Below, piece after piece: positions 9,406 through 17,544 of a stretch of 64,000 nt of DNA. This DNA is from Neorhizobium galegae bv. orientalis str. HAMBI 540 (lineage in GTDB: Bacteria > Pseudomonadota > Alphaproteobacteria > Rhizobiales > Rhizobiaceae). The notes below the pieces were generated by a model. It had not been told where the DNA came from, searched no databases, and worked only from the letters and a program-made list of their open reading frames with translations. Made by a program: the position numbers and the translations under genes. The stretch's first letter is position 1; every line of letters starts with the position of its first letter. The stretch lies in the NCBI RefSeq assembly GCF_000731315.1, contig NZ_HG938353.1, forward strand, positions 1,550,001 to 1,614,000, read 5' to 3'.

Positions 9406-10242
9406 TCAGTCGAGCTTCCGTTCGATCGCCTTGGCGGCCTGCCAGAGTTCTTCCATGCGTTCCAGCGTGGCAGCCTCCAGCGTCTCATTCGATTGTTGAA
9501 GAGATGTTTCTATATAATTGAACCGTCGCCGGAATTTTGTATTCGTGCCGCGAAGCGCCTCTTCCGGATCGGCCCTCACATGTCGGCCGATATTGACCAG
9601 CGCGAAGATCAGGTCGCCGAGTTCGTCCGACACCTTGTCCTGCCTGCCGTCGCGCAGAGCCTCGCGCAATTCCCCGATCTCCTCCTCGATCTTGTCGAGG
9701 ATCGGTTCGGCCGCCGACCAGTCGAAGCCGACCTTTGCCGCCCGCTGCTGCAGCTTCAGCGCCTCGGTCAGCGCTGGCTGGGCTCGATGGACGCTTCCAA
9801 GGTATCCGAGCTTGAAATCCTCGGTAATGCCGCGCCGCGCCCGCCGCTCGGCCCGCGCGCGCTTCTCTTCCGTCTTGATGTCGTCCCACTGCAGCTTCAC
9901 CGCGTCCGGCGTCGCCGCATCGGAGACGGCGAAGACATGCGGATGCCGGCGGATCATCTTTTTGGTGATCGCCTGGACGACGTCGCCGAAAGAGAATTCG
10001 CCGGCTTCCTCGGCCATGCGGGCGTGGAAGACCACCTGCAGCAGCAAGTCGCCCAGCTCCTCGCAGAGATCGTCCATGTCGTTGCGCTCGATCGCATCGG
10101 CGACCTCATAGGCCTCCTCGATCGTATAGGGCTTGATGGTCGAAAAATTCTGTTCGAGGTCCCAGGGGCAGCCGGTGACGGGTGTCCTGAGCGCCGCCAT
10201 GATCTCGATCAGCCGCGAAATATCCTTCGATGCTTCCATCAT
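9406..10242 (-). CDS. mazG: Nucleoside triphosphate pyrophosphohydrolase MazG
   Basis: A 278-residue tandem-domain MazG that hydrolyses (d)NTPs to monophosphate and pyrophosphate, a house-cleaning and starvation-response enzyme. The first catalytic helix pair has EEAYE at 42-46 and EELGD at 61-65; the second half repeats the pattern (EEEIGELREAL, DELGDLIFAL). ATG 10242 is chosen because GAAGGA lies just upstream; a TTG four codons earlier is the alternative. It is convergent with the acyltransferase and 21 bases downstream of the deaminase gene on the same strand, so the two are probably co-transcribed. Confidence 0.95.
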   Translation of the reverse strand: MMEASKDISRLIEIMAALRTPVTGCPWDLEQNFSTIKPYTIEEAYEVADAIERNDMDDLCEELGDLLLQVVFHARMAEEAGEFSFGDVVQAITKKMIRRHPHVFAVSDAATPDAVKLQWDDIKTEEKRARAERRARRGITEDFKLGYLGSVHRAQPALTEALKLQQRAAKVGFDWSAAEPILDKIEEEIGELREALRDGRQDKVSDELGDLIFALVNIGRHVRADPEEALRGTNTKFRRRFNYIETSLQQSNETLEAATLERMEELWQAAKAIERKLD

Positions 10243-10263
10243 CTTGTCCTTCAATGCCGGATG

Positions 10264-10842
10264 TCAGGCGAGCGGAATGGTGTTTTTGTCCTTGCCGGAC
10301 TGGTAGACGCCGGAAAGCCCGTCATATCGGGCTTTGATCCGGCTGGTCTGGGTCTTGAGGCCGGCACGGAGCGGCTCGTCTTCGCTTTCGACCAGGTCGG
10401 CAATTGCGTAGGAATGCCAGAAGGCATTGTTGCGCCGGTAGCCGCTAGGCTCCAGGCCGAAAACCTCTTTGAGGATCTTCAGGTCATGCGGGATGGCGAA
10501 GGCGTCGCGGGAATCCTCGTGGCTGAAAAAATAGTAGAAATTGTCGAAACCGGCCCAGGTGATCGCCGACATGCACATTGTGCACGGTTCATGAGTCGAT
10601 AGGAAAATCAGGTCTTTGGTAGGAAGATCTCGTGTGGTTTCGTAAAAGCGCTTCAGCGTGTGCACTTCGCCGTGCCACAGCGGATTTTCGAGCTCGTTAT
10701 TGGTCTCGGCAATTACCAGCGACAGATCGGATTTTTTCAGGATCGCCGCGCCAAAAACCTTGTTGCCGGTGGCGACGCTCTTTTCCGTCAGGGGCAGGAT
10801 GTCGTTTTCGATGACGTCGAGAAGGCGGGCGGCGATTGTCAT
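10264..10842 (-). CDS. Cytidine/deoxycytidylate deaminase-family protein
   Basis: A 192-residue zinc deaminase. The metal and proton-shuttle motif HGE is at 57-59 and the second zinc motif PCTMC at 86-90, the layout of the CDA/TadA/guanine deaminase superfamily. It is longer than TadA and has an unusual aromatic-rich stretch (DNFYYFF) and C-terminal extension. The substrate could be a free base, a nucleoside or a nucleotide and is not resolved. It lies just before mazG, consistent with nucleotide clean-up. The start is preceded only by a weak ribosome site (AAGAGTTCCC). Confidence 0.8.
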   Translation of the reverse strand: MTIAARLLDVIENDILPLTEKSVATGNKVFGAAILKKSDLSLVIAETNNELENPLWHGEVHTLKRFYETTRDLPTKDLIFLSTHEPCTMCMSAITWAGFDNFYYFFSHEDSRDAFAIPHDLKILKEVFGLEPSGYRRNNAFWHSYAIADLVESEDEPLRAGLKTQTSRIKARYDGLSGVYQSGKDKNTIPLA

Positions 10843-10911
10843 GGGAACTCTTTATCGCAAGGTGTCTAGGCAGTTTATGGCGCGGAACGAAAGGATCGGG
10901 GCAAAAAAACA

Positions 10912-10992
10912 CTGTAGTCTACAGAAATACTGGAGAAATATCGTCTGCGGTGGCTTTTGCTCAAGAACCGGTTGATCGTAAAACAGAAATAC
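10912..10992 (+). promoter_or_regulatory. Inverted and direct repeats upstream of cysG
   Basis: CTGTAG-T-CTACAG (10912-10924) is a perfect 6-base inverted repeat. ACAGAAATACTGG (10921-10933) recurs as ACAGAAATACCGG (10983-10995) with one mismatch. Both lie in the 236-base gap between the divergent deaminase and cysG genes. They may be activator sites for the sulfite reduction operon (a CysB/Cbl-type LysR regulator would be the obvious candidate), but the regulator is not identified. Confidence 0.3.
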
Positions 10993-11078
10993 CGGCTCAC
11001 AATCCACTTCGCATATCCATTCCTTCAATTCCGCTGTCTTATTGTGGATATTGCTGTCATATGATTCAGGATAACCGC

Positions 11079-12533
11079 ATGTCTCCAAGCCAACAACGCC
11101 TGTCGGTCTTTCCGGCTTTCTTCCGCGTCAGCGGACGGAGCGTTGTCGTGTTTGGCAATGGTGACGAAGCCTATGCCAAGGCCCGGCTGCTGCGCAACAC
11201 CGATGCGGAGATCGTTGCTTGCGTCTCCGCACCGGATCAGGACTATGCGGACTGGCTGGTCGCTCAGGGCATCGGCACCGTTCATTCGGATTTTTCGCCG
11301 GATCAGCTCGCAGATCAGGTCAAGGGCGCGGTGATGGTGTTTGCTGCAACCGGCGACGCCGCCCTGGACCGTGCGATTGTCACTGCCGCCCGCGCTGAGA
11401 AGATTCCGGCCAATGCGGTCGATCAGCCCGATTTCTGCGACTTCTACACGCCGGCTCTCGTGAACCGCGCGCCGGTCGCGATCGCCATCGGCACCGAAGG
11501 CGCCGGCCCCGTTCTCGCCCAGATGATCCGTGCCCGCATCGACCGGATGCTGTCGCCGTCGCTTGGGCTACTGGCGCGCCTCGCCGCCGAATATCGCGAT
11601 GCCGCCGAACGCCTGGTGCCGCGCGGCGTGTCGCGCCGCATCTTCTGGCGCCGCTTTTTCTCCGCCGATGTCGCGAGCGCCGTCGACGCCAACGATATCG
11701 CCGCCGCCCGCCGCTCGGCCAATGCGCTTCTGTCGACCACCGGTCGCGCCGCAGGCCATGTCTGGCTGGTCGGAGCCGGCCCGGGCGCCGAAGACCTTTT
11801 GACGCTGCGTGCCCAGCGCGTGCTGATGGAAGCCGACGCGATCGTTTATGACGCGCTGGTGCCACAGGCGATCGTCGACATGGGCCGCCGCGATGCCGAG
11901 CGCCTGTCGGTCGGCAAGCGCAAGAACTGCCATTCGAAATCCCAGGACGAGATCAACAGGCTGCTGGTCAGGCTCGGCCGTGAAGGCAAGCGCGTCGTCC
12001 GCCTGAAGTCCGGCGATCCGCTGGTCTATGGTCGCGCCGGCGAGGAGATGGCGGCACTTCGCGACGCGGGTGTCACTTACGAGATCGTACCGGGCATCAC
12101 CTCCGCCTTTGCCGCCGCCGCCGATTTCGAGCTGCCGCTGACGTTGCGCGGCGTCGCCTCGTCGCTGATCTTCACCACCGGCCATGACCTGACCGGCGAT
12201 GTCCTGCCCGACTGGGCAAGCCTTGCGATCTCCGGCGCCACGATCGCCGTCTATATGGGCCGCACGGTTGCCGCCTCCGTCGCCGAACGCCTGATGGGCG
12301 CCGGCCTTGCCCCGGAAACCACCGTCGCCGTGATCGAAAATGCCAGCCGCGCCGACCGCCGGCTCTTCCACGGCGTTCTTCGCGAGCTGCCGGACCTGGA
12401 AGCGCGCGACGATCTTTCCGGTCCGGTCATGGTGATCATCGGCGAAGCCGTCGCTGGTGCGAATTTCGAAAAGTCCGAACCGCTTTCTCATGGTAAGATT
12501 CCGGTTCGCGAGGAAATGGAACAGATAAGATGA
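11079..12533 (+). CDS. cysG: Siroheme synthase CysG
   Basis: A 484-residue multifunctional enzyme that converts uroporphyrinogen III to siroheme. The N-terminal part is the NAD-dependent precorrin-2 dehydrogenase/ferrochelatase (Rossmann motif FGNGDEA near 25-31). The C-terminal part, from about residue 227, is the SAM uroporphyrinogen methyltransferase (LVGAGPGAEDLLTLR, then VRLKSGDPLVYGRAGEE). ATG 11079 is chosen for the AGGATAA just before it; ATG 11061 is in frame. It heads an operon with DUF2849, cysI and DUF934, overlapping the next gene by 4 bases. Siroheme is the CysI cofactor. Confidence 0.95.
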   Translation: MSPSQQRLSVFPAFFRVSGRSVVVFGNGDEAYAKARLLRNTDAEIVACVSAPDQDYADWLVAQGIGTVHSDFSPDQLADQVKGAVMVFAATGDAALDRAIVTAARAEKIPANAVDQPDFCDFYTPALVNRAPVAIAIGTEGAGPVLAQMIRARIDRMLSPSLGLLARLAAEYRDAAERLVPRGVSRRIFWRRFFSADVASAVDANDIAAARRSANALLSTTGRAAGHVWLVGAGPGAEDLLTLRAQRVLMEADAIVYDALVPQAIVDMGRRDAERLSVGKRKNCHSKSQDEINRLLVRLGREGKRVVRLKSGDPLVYGRAGEEMAALRDAGVTYEIVPGITSAFAAAADFELPLTLRGVASSLIFTTGHDLTGDVLPDWASLAISGATIAVYMGRTVAASVAERLMGAGLAPETTVAVIENASRADRRLFHGVLRELPDLEARDDLSGPVMVIIGEAVAGANFEKSEPLSHGKIPVREEMEQIR

Positions 12534-12844
12534 CTGACAAGGTTCTGACCGCCAACCGCCTTTCCGACGGCATCGCCGTCTGGCTCGATGCGAACGGCCA
12601 ATGGGTGGAAAACCTGCAGGACGCGATCGTCGCCCGCCATCCCGAGGCCGTGGCCTCGCTGGAAGCGATCGGCAAGCGCGATTTTGCGCAGAACCGGGTT
12701 GTTGACGTCGCCGTCATCGACGTGCAGGAGCAGGACGGCAAGCTCTGGCCGCTGCGCCTTCGCGAACGGATCCGTGCCCAGGGCCCGACCATGGAATATG
12801 CTGCCGGCTACCGCCCCGCCGATCCGGCCTTCATCGCAGTTTGA
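12530..12844 (+). CDS. DUF2849 protein of the sulfite reduction operon
   Basis: A 104-residue small soluble protein of the DUF2849 family, almost always found between cysG and cysI in alphaproteobacteria. It begins TDKVLTANRLSDGIAVWLD and has no membrane segment, signal peptide or Cys cluster. Its ATG overlaps the cysG stop (ATGA), and cysI starts 7 bases after its stop, so expression is tightly coupled. The function is not established; the context suggests a helper of siroheme insertion or sulfite reduction. Confidence 0.88.
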   Translation: MTDKVLTANRLSDGIAVWLDANGQWVENLQDAIVARHPEAVASLEAIGKRDFAQNRVVDVAVIDVQEQDGKLWPLRLRERIRAQGPTMEYAAGYRPADPAFIAV

Positions 12845-12851
12845 GGAAGTC

Positions 12852-14525
12852 ATGTACCGTTACGACGAATTCGACCACGCTTTTGTTTCGAGCCGCGTGG
12901 AGCAGTTCCGCGATCAGGTCGGCCGCCGCCTCGCCGGCGAGCTGGCCGAGGATGCGTTCAAGCCGCTGCGCCTGATGAATGGCGTCTACCTCCAGCTTCA
13001 CGCCTACATGCTGCGCGTCGCGATCCCCTATGGGACGCTGAATGCCAGGCAGATGCGCATGCTCGCCCATATCGCCCGCAAATACGACCGCGGTTACGGG
13101 CATTTCACCACCCGCCAGAACATCCAGTACAACTGGCCGAAACTTTCCGATACGCCGGATATCCTGGCCGAGCTTGCAAGCGTCGAGATGCACGCGCTGC
13201 AGACGTCGGGCAACTGCATCCGCAACGTCACGGCCGACCATTTCGCCGGGGCTGCCGCCGATGAGGTCGCCGATCCGCGTCCTTACGCCGAGATCCTGCG
13301 CCAGTGGTCCTCGGTCCACCCGGAATTCTCGTATCTGCCGCGCAAATTCAAGATCGCCGTCACCGGCGCCGAGCGCGACCGCGCCGCGATCCAGGTGCAC
13401 GACATCGGCCTGCATCTGAAGAAGAACGAGGATGGCCAGATCGGTTTTGCCGTCTATGTCGGCGGCGGGCAGGGCCGTACCCCGATGATCGCCAAGAAGA
13501 TCAAGGATTTCCTCCCCGAGGAAGACCTGCTCTCCTACACGACCGCGATCATGCGCGTTTACAATCTGCACGGCCGCCGCGACAACAAATACAAGGCGCG
13601 CATCAAGATCCTCGTCCATGAGACCGGTGCCGAGGAACTGGCCCGCCAGGTGGAGGAGGAATTCTCCCATCTGCAGGGTACCGAGCTGAAGCTGCCGGAG
13701 AAGGACATCCAGGCGATCGCCGCCTATTTCGCGCCGCCGGCCTTGGCCGACCGGGCCGAAGGCTGGCCGCAGCTCGCCGGCTGGAAAAAGACCGACGAGA
13801 ATTTCGCCCGCTGGGTCGACCAGAACGTCAAGCCGCACAAACATCCCGACTACGGTATGGTGACGATCTCCCTGAAGCCGATCGGCGGCATTCCAGGCGA
13901 CGCTTCCGACGTGCAGATGGATGCCATCGCCGATCTGGCGGAAGAGTTCGCCTTCGACGAGATCCGCATCAGCCACGAGCAGAACGTCATCCTGCCGCAT
14001 GTGGCGCTGGCCGATCTCGAGCCGCTTTACCGCGCGCTGGTCGCTCATAACCTTGCGACCGCCAATGCCGGGCTGATCACCGACATCATCGCCTGTCCGG
14101 GGCTAGACTATTGCGCGCTGGCGAACGCCCGTTCGATCCCGCTGTCGCAGGAAATCTCCACCCGCTTCGGTGCGCCGGAGCGCCAGGCCGAGATCGGCGA
14201 GCTCAAGATCAAGATTTCCGGCTGCATCAATGCCTGCGGCCATCACCATGTCGGCCATATCGGCTTGCTGGGCGTCGAGAAGAAGGGCGCCGAACTCTAC
14301 CAGATCACGCTCGGCGGTTCCGGCGACGAGAACACCTCGATCGGCGAGATCATCGGCCGCGGCTTCGAGCCGAACAAGGTGACCGACGCGGTGGAAACCA
14401 TCGTCGACACCTATCTCGGCCTTCGCCTCGCCAAGGAAGAGACCTTCCTCGAAGCCTATCGCCGTGTCGGTCCGCAGCCTTTCAAGGAAGCGCTCTATGG
14501 CGATGCCAAGGCGGAGGCTGCGTAA
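12852..14525 (+). CDS. cysI: Sulfite/nitrite reductase hemoprotein
   Basis: A 557-residue siroheme and [4Fe-4S] reductase. Two ferredoxin-like repeats flank the siroheme-binding domains. The cluster ligands are C415 and C421 (CPGLDYC) and C458 and C462 (GCINACGHHHVGH), the pattern shared by sulfite and nitrite reductases. The operon with cysG, DUF2849 and DUF934 argues for assimilatory sulfite reduction. ATG 12852 has GAGGAAG just upstream; the open frame before it is a shadow over DUF2849. No flavoprotein CysJ is nearby, so electrons probably come from ferredoxin or the adjacent Fpr. Confidence 0.94.
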   Translation: MYRYDEFDHAFVSSRVEQFRDQVGRRLAGELAEDAFKPLRLMNGVYLQLHAYMLRVAIPYGTLNARQMRMLAHIARKYDRGYGHFTTRQNIQYNWPKLSDTPDILAELASVEMHALQTSGNCIRNVTADHFAGAAADEVADPRPYAEILRQWSSVHPEFSYLPRKFKIAVTGAERDRAAIQVHDIGLHLKKNEDGQIGFAVYVGGGQGRTPMIAKKIKDFLPEEDLLSYTTAIMRVYNLHGRRDNKYKARIKILVHETGAEELARQVEEEFSHLQGTELKLPEKDIQAIAAYFAPPALADRAEGWPQLAGWKKTDENFARWVDQNVKPHKHPDYGMVTISLKPIGGIPGDASDVQMDAIADLAEEFAFDEIRISHEQNVILPHVALADLEPLYRALVAHNLATANAGLITDIIACPGLDYCALANARSIPLSQEISTRFGAPERQAEIGELKIKISGCINACGHHHVGHIGLLGVEKKGAELYQITLGGSGDENTSIGEIIGRGFEPNKVTDAVETIVDTYLGLRLAKEETFLEAYRRVGPQPFKEALYGDAKAEAA

Positions 14526-15035
14526 ATGACCAGACTCTGGAGAGAAACCGGCTTCGTCGAGAACGACCCCTGGGTGATCGAGACCGAGGAGGTGAAGGCG
14601 ACCGAGGACCAGAAGGTGTTGCTGCCGCTCGACGAGATGATCGCGCGGGCCGAGGAGAGCAACGATGTTGGCCTCGGCGTGCTGATCCGCCCGGCGGACG
14701 ATGTGCGCAAGCTCGAACCCTATCTTTACCGCATCGAGATCGTCGCGGTGGATTTCCCGGCCTTCAACGACGGCCGCGCCTTTTCGCATGCCTCGCTGCT
14801 GCGCGACCGGCTCGGCTACAGGAACGAGCTGCGCGCGGTCGGCGACGTGCTGATCGACCAGGTGCCCCTGATGCTGCGCTGTGGCATCGACAGTTTTTCG
14901 GTGAAGAACGCCACGGCGCTGAAGCGGCTCGAAGAGGGCCGGCTGCCGGGCATCGCCGAGCACTACCAGCCGACGGCCCGCCACGCCGAAAAGGGCGAGG
15001 GCTATAGCTGGCGGCGCCGCACGGTGACGGCCTGA
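14526..15035 (+). CDS. DUF934 protein of the sulfite reduction operon
   Basis: A 169-residue DUF934 protein that directly abuts the cysI stop codon. The conserved segment GRAFSHASLLRDRLGY and the later CGIDSFSVKN identify the family, which accompanies cysI and cysH in many proteobacteria. Residues F and Y in these motifs are conserved, but no catalytic role is known. In many relatives cysH (adenylylsulfate reductase) follows; here it does not, so reductive sulfate activation must be encoded elsewhere. Last gene of the cysG operon. Confidence 0.88.
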   Translation: MTRLWRETGFVENDPWVIETEEVKATEDQKVLLPLDEMIARAEESNDVGLGVLIRPADDVRKLEPYLYRIEIVAVDFPAFNDGRAFSHASLLRDRLGYRNELRAVGDVLIDQVPLMLRCGIDSFSVKNATALKRLEEGRLPGIAEHYQPTARHAEKGEGYSWRRRTVTA

Positions 15036-15182
15036 GGCCAGGGGACGACCGGCCGAAAGGTGAATTTCCCGCACACATTTTCTGAAAGGCCCGCGACAAA
15101 GGCACGCGGATGCCTTCAAATGCGGGACCAGATGGTATATTTCGCTTCTGCGAAGAACGACGAGACGAAGAGACCGATAGGC

Positions 15183-16010
15183 ATGAACGCTCCAGCTAAG
15201 ACGGAAGAATTCGCAGTGGCCCAGGTTCAGGCAAAGATCCCGGACGGCGTTTACGCCGAGACGGTGCTTGCCGTCGAGCATTATACCGACCGCCTGTTCC
15301 GCTTCCGCATGACCCGGCCGGCCGGTTTCCGCTTCCGTTCGGGCGAGTTCGCGATGATCGGCCTGATGGTCGGCGACAAGCCGGTCTACCGCGCCTATTC
15401 GATCGCCAGCCCCGCTTGGGACGAGGAGCTCGAATTCTTCTCGATCAAGGTGCCGGACGGCCCGCTGACCTCGCACCTGCAGGCGATCAAGCCGGGCGAC
15501 ACGGTGCTGATGCGCAAGAAGCCGACCGGCACGCTGGTGCTCGACGCGCTGACGCCCGGCAAGCGGCTCTACATGTTCTCGACCGGCACCGGCATTGCCC
15601 CCTTCGCCAGCCTCATCCGCGACCCGGAGACCTACGAAAAATTCGACGAGGTCATCCTCACCCATACCTGCCGCGACGTCGCCGAGCTGAAATACGGTTT
15701 CGACCTGGTACACGAGATCAACAACCATGAGTTCCTGCACGAGATCGTCGGGGACAAACTCAAGCATTACCCGACCGTGACCCGCGAGGATTTTAAGTAT
15801 CGCGGCCGCATCACCGACCTGATCGAGAACGGCAAGCTGTTCACCGATCTCGGCGTCCCGGCGCTCGACCCGGCCGTCGACCGCGGCATGATCTGCGGCT
15901 CGACCGCGATGCTGAAGGACACCAAGGACCTGCTCGAAAAGGCGGGTCTCGTCGAAGGCTCGAACAGCAAGCCCGGCGAGTTCGTCATCGAAAGGGCGTT
16001 TGTAGGGTGA
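15183..16010 (+). CDS. fpr: Ferredoxin-NADP+ reductase
   Basis: A 275-residue FAD flavoprotein of the bacterial Fpr type that shuttles electrons between NADPH and ferredoxin or flavodoxin. The FAD signature RAYS is at 70-73, the NADP-binding GTGIAPF near 136-142, and the C-terminal GEFVIERAFVG is typical of proteobacterial Fpr. The frame is open upstream with two more Met codons (15120, 15132), but ATG 15183 gives the usual length. It follows the sulfite reduction operon in other rhizobia too, after a 147-base gap, so it may have its own promoter and be oxidative-stress responsive. Confidence 0.93.
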   Translation: MNAPAKTEEFAVAQVQAKIPDGVYAETVLAVEHYTDRLFRFRMTRPAGFRFRSGEFAMIGLMVGDKPVYRAYSIASPAWDEELEFFSIKVPDGPLTSHLQAIKPGDTVLMRKKPTGTLVLDALTPGKRLYMFSTGTGIAPFASLIRDPETYEKFDEVILTHTCRDVAELKYGFDLVHEINNHEFLHEIVGDKLKHYPTVTREDFKYRGRITDLIENGKLFTDLGVPALDPAVDRGMICGSTAMLKDTKDLLEKAGLVEGSNSKPGEFVIERAFVG

Positions 16011-16031
16011 GAGGCGACGGCCTGCGGCCGG

Positions 16032-16056
16032 CAAAACGCTCCAGTGGAGCGTTTTG
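16032..16056. terminator. Bidirectional hairpin after fpr
   Basis: CAAAACGCTCC (16032-16042) and GGAGCGTTTTG (16046-16056) form a perfect 11-base stem with a 3-base loop. The T and A runs at the stem ends make it a plausible terminator for fpr on the plus strand and for the small Cys-rich gene on the minus strand. A second imperfect hairpin (GCCCT...AGGGC, about 16067-16088) follows. Confidence 0.6.
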
Positions 16057-16147
16057 AGCCTCGAACGCCCTGAGCCAAAGCGAAGGGCTGGGAGGCGGTG
16101 CGGCATACGCGACCCCCGCACCATTTCACCGCCCCGATCCACTCCCT

Positions 16148-16639
16148 CTACTGCCCCCCATCGTCCTCCTCCGGCAGGAACTCGCCGAACCTCTCGAAGG
16201 CTCCCACGATGCTGCGGGGAGGCGAGGCGGGTGGAGGAAGGCGGATGCGGCGCAGCCATCCCCGAACCGCGGGGCGGACCGCTTGGCTGTCGCAAAGCGC
16301 GGAGACGGCTGCGCAGGCGCCTTGCCTCAGCATGAACGACTGTCCAGGGCCGACCGCTTCCGGCAGGCCTTGCCACGCGGAGAAGCTCTCGGCGCAGAGG
16401 ACGGCGACCCGTTTCTGGGCGACAAACAGTTCGCGGTGACAATCCTGCAGGACGCCGATGCAGGCGGGTTCGCCTGCGGTGGAGACTTCGGCGGTGCAAC
16501 GCCCGGTGCGTCGGCACGCGCGGCGCCGGCAGATCTGCGGCATGCCGAGAGCATCGGCGAGGCGGCGGCTGACGCGGTCTTCGAGCGGTGCAGGCCGCTC
16601 GCTGGGTAGTCGTTCTTCGGGCAATCGCTTTGTGGCCAT
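16148..16639 (-). CDS. Cys/Arg-rich small protein, function unknown
   Basis: A 163-residue soluble protein with no family I can name. It has a cluster C37, C42, C48 in MPQICRRRACRRTGRC, followed by C60 and C67-H68, which looks like a small metal-binding or Fe-S knuckle. The rest is Arg-, Pro- and Ala-rich and ends acidic (EEDDGG). ATG 16639 is chosen because GAGGAG lies 4-5 bases upstream; the frame stays open to 16741, but the earlier Met codons lack such a site and that stretch runs into a palindromic repeat. Similar small proteins with a CRRxxCRRxxxC motif occur in rhizobia, from memory. Transcription converges on fpr. Confidence 0.6.
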   Translation of the reverse strand: MATKRLPEERLPSERPAPLEDRVSRRLADALGMPQICRRRACRRTGRCTAEVSTAGEPACIGVLQDCHRELFVAQKRVAVLCAESFSAWQGLPEAVGPGQSFMLRQGACAAVSALCDSQAVRPAVRGWLRRIRLPPPASPPRSIVGAFERFGEFLPEEDDGGQ

Positions 16640-16729
16640 GGGCTCCTCGGTCTGTCTCGGCATATGGACGGGAAGGGCGGGATCCATCGGACACACTCCT
16701 CCCTTGGCGATCCTCGGTTTCTTTTCGTT

Positions 16730-16824
16730 ATCCTCGGGCAAGCAAAGCGAGACCCGAGGATCGGACGGGGCGCTGAAAGCTGCCTCGTAAAGTAAGTAAT
16801 AAGTGACACCTCTCAGCGCCCCGT
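16730..16824. repeat. Nested palindromic elements upstream of the Cys-rich gene
   Basis: ATCCTCGGG (16730-16738) pairs with CCCGAGGAT (16753-16761), the same arms found inside uvrB at 20856-20878. Directly after, ACGGGGCGCTGA (16765-16776) pairs perfectly with TCAGCGCCCCGT (16813-16824) across a 36-base AT-rich loop. These look like rhizobial intergenic mosaic elements. Confidence 0.6.
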
Positions 16825-16983
16825 TCGGCGGTTATTATCCGCGACTTCGGTCCCTCTGCGATGACGGGGGTTGTGGGAACGGTTGCGTGCCCCTCCGAAG
16901 AGGGTGTCATGCACGCTCGCAGACCAGGATGCCGCAGGCCATGACCGCCGCCCGGCATCGTCTTCCACCTGCGCCGCACAATC

Positions 16984-17113
16984 CGGGTTTTTTGAAAAAC
17001 CCTCGGGACGCCGCGCGGCGCTGCCCCATCACCCTGTGTGCCTCACAGGCACGCCCGACGCACCATGACGGAAAACGAAACGAGAAGTCGGTCCGACAGC
17101 TTCTCATCCGTCC
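16984..17113. other. Candidate structured RNA or intergenic element
   Basis: Three hairpins occur within 130 bases. The first is GGGTTTTT/AAAAACCC (16985-17002). The second is GTGCCT/AGGCAC (17038-17052). The third has a core GTCGG-T-CCGAC (87-97 of the 17000 block) inside GAGAAG/CTTCTC, further flanked by GACGGA/TCCGTC (to 17113). The density of compensating stems suggests a folded RNA or a repeated element rather than a gene. No known RNA class (RNase P, tmRNA, 6S, SRP) matches. Confidence 0.35.
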
Positions 17114-17366
17114 CGCGTCGCCGGAGGGAGACCATTTTCCGCGAACCCGAACGCCAAGGTTTTGCGTCTTGCCCTTGACGTCCGCGCCGGTCCCGCCTCG
17201 CCAGCACGCCTGCCGGTGTATCCGCGACGGAACGGGGGATTTTAGGCATGGGTTGGGAAGGCGGAGATGAGAGAGGATGTGGATGGAGTTAAAGTGCTGA
17301 AAAGGTTGGAGGAGATGTTCGGCAGCATCCCCGTATCGGACAAGGCGAAATGCCAGCTCTCCTCCT

Positions 17367-17544
17367 CATCCCTGTCCTCGGACTTGATCCGAGGACAGTC
17401 ACAGGGATCCAGCCGTCGTGCGTCTGCACGGCGAGAGGATATTTTTCGGGTCGAGGGCGAGGGAAGTAGAGTCTTACGCGCCGCCGACGCGGCGCTGCTG
17501 GATTCCTGTGACTGATCCTCGGATCAAGTCCGAGGACAGGAATG
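17367..17544. repeat. 178-base inverted-repeat element (RIME-like)
   Basis: The left arm (17367-17413) and right arm (17497-17544) are reverse complements over about 47 bases with a few mismatches and one indel. Each arm itself contains a small palindrome, CTCGGACTTGATCCGAG. The 83-base centre shows weaker complementarity next to the arms. Size and structure resemble rhizobial intergenic mosaic elements or a non-autonomous mobile element. No transposase is encoded and no clear target duplication is visible. Confidence 0.65.

Noticed and set aside
10951..10970. TGGCTTTTGC as a sigma-54 promoter ahead of cysG
   Set aside because: GG and GC elements are too close; spacing does not fit -24/-12.
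14103..16694. 863-codon minus-strand open frame
   Set aside because: It lies antisense to cysI, DUF934 and fpr, which have clear motifs and ribosome sites; its translation is Arg/His/Pro-rich and without domain patterns.
16803..17270. 155-codon plus-strand frame in the repeat mosaic
   Set aside because: No ribosome site, and it reads through three hairpins. Composition Arg/His/Pro-rich; likely chance.
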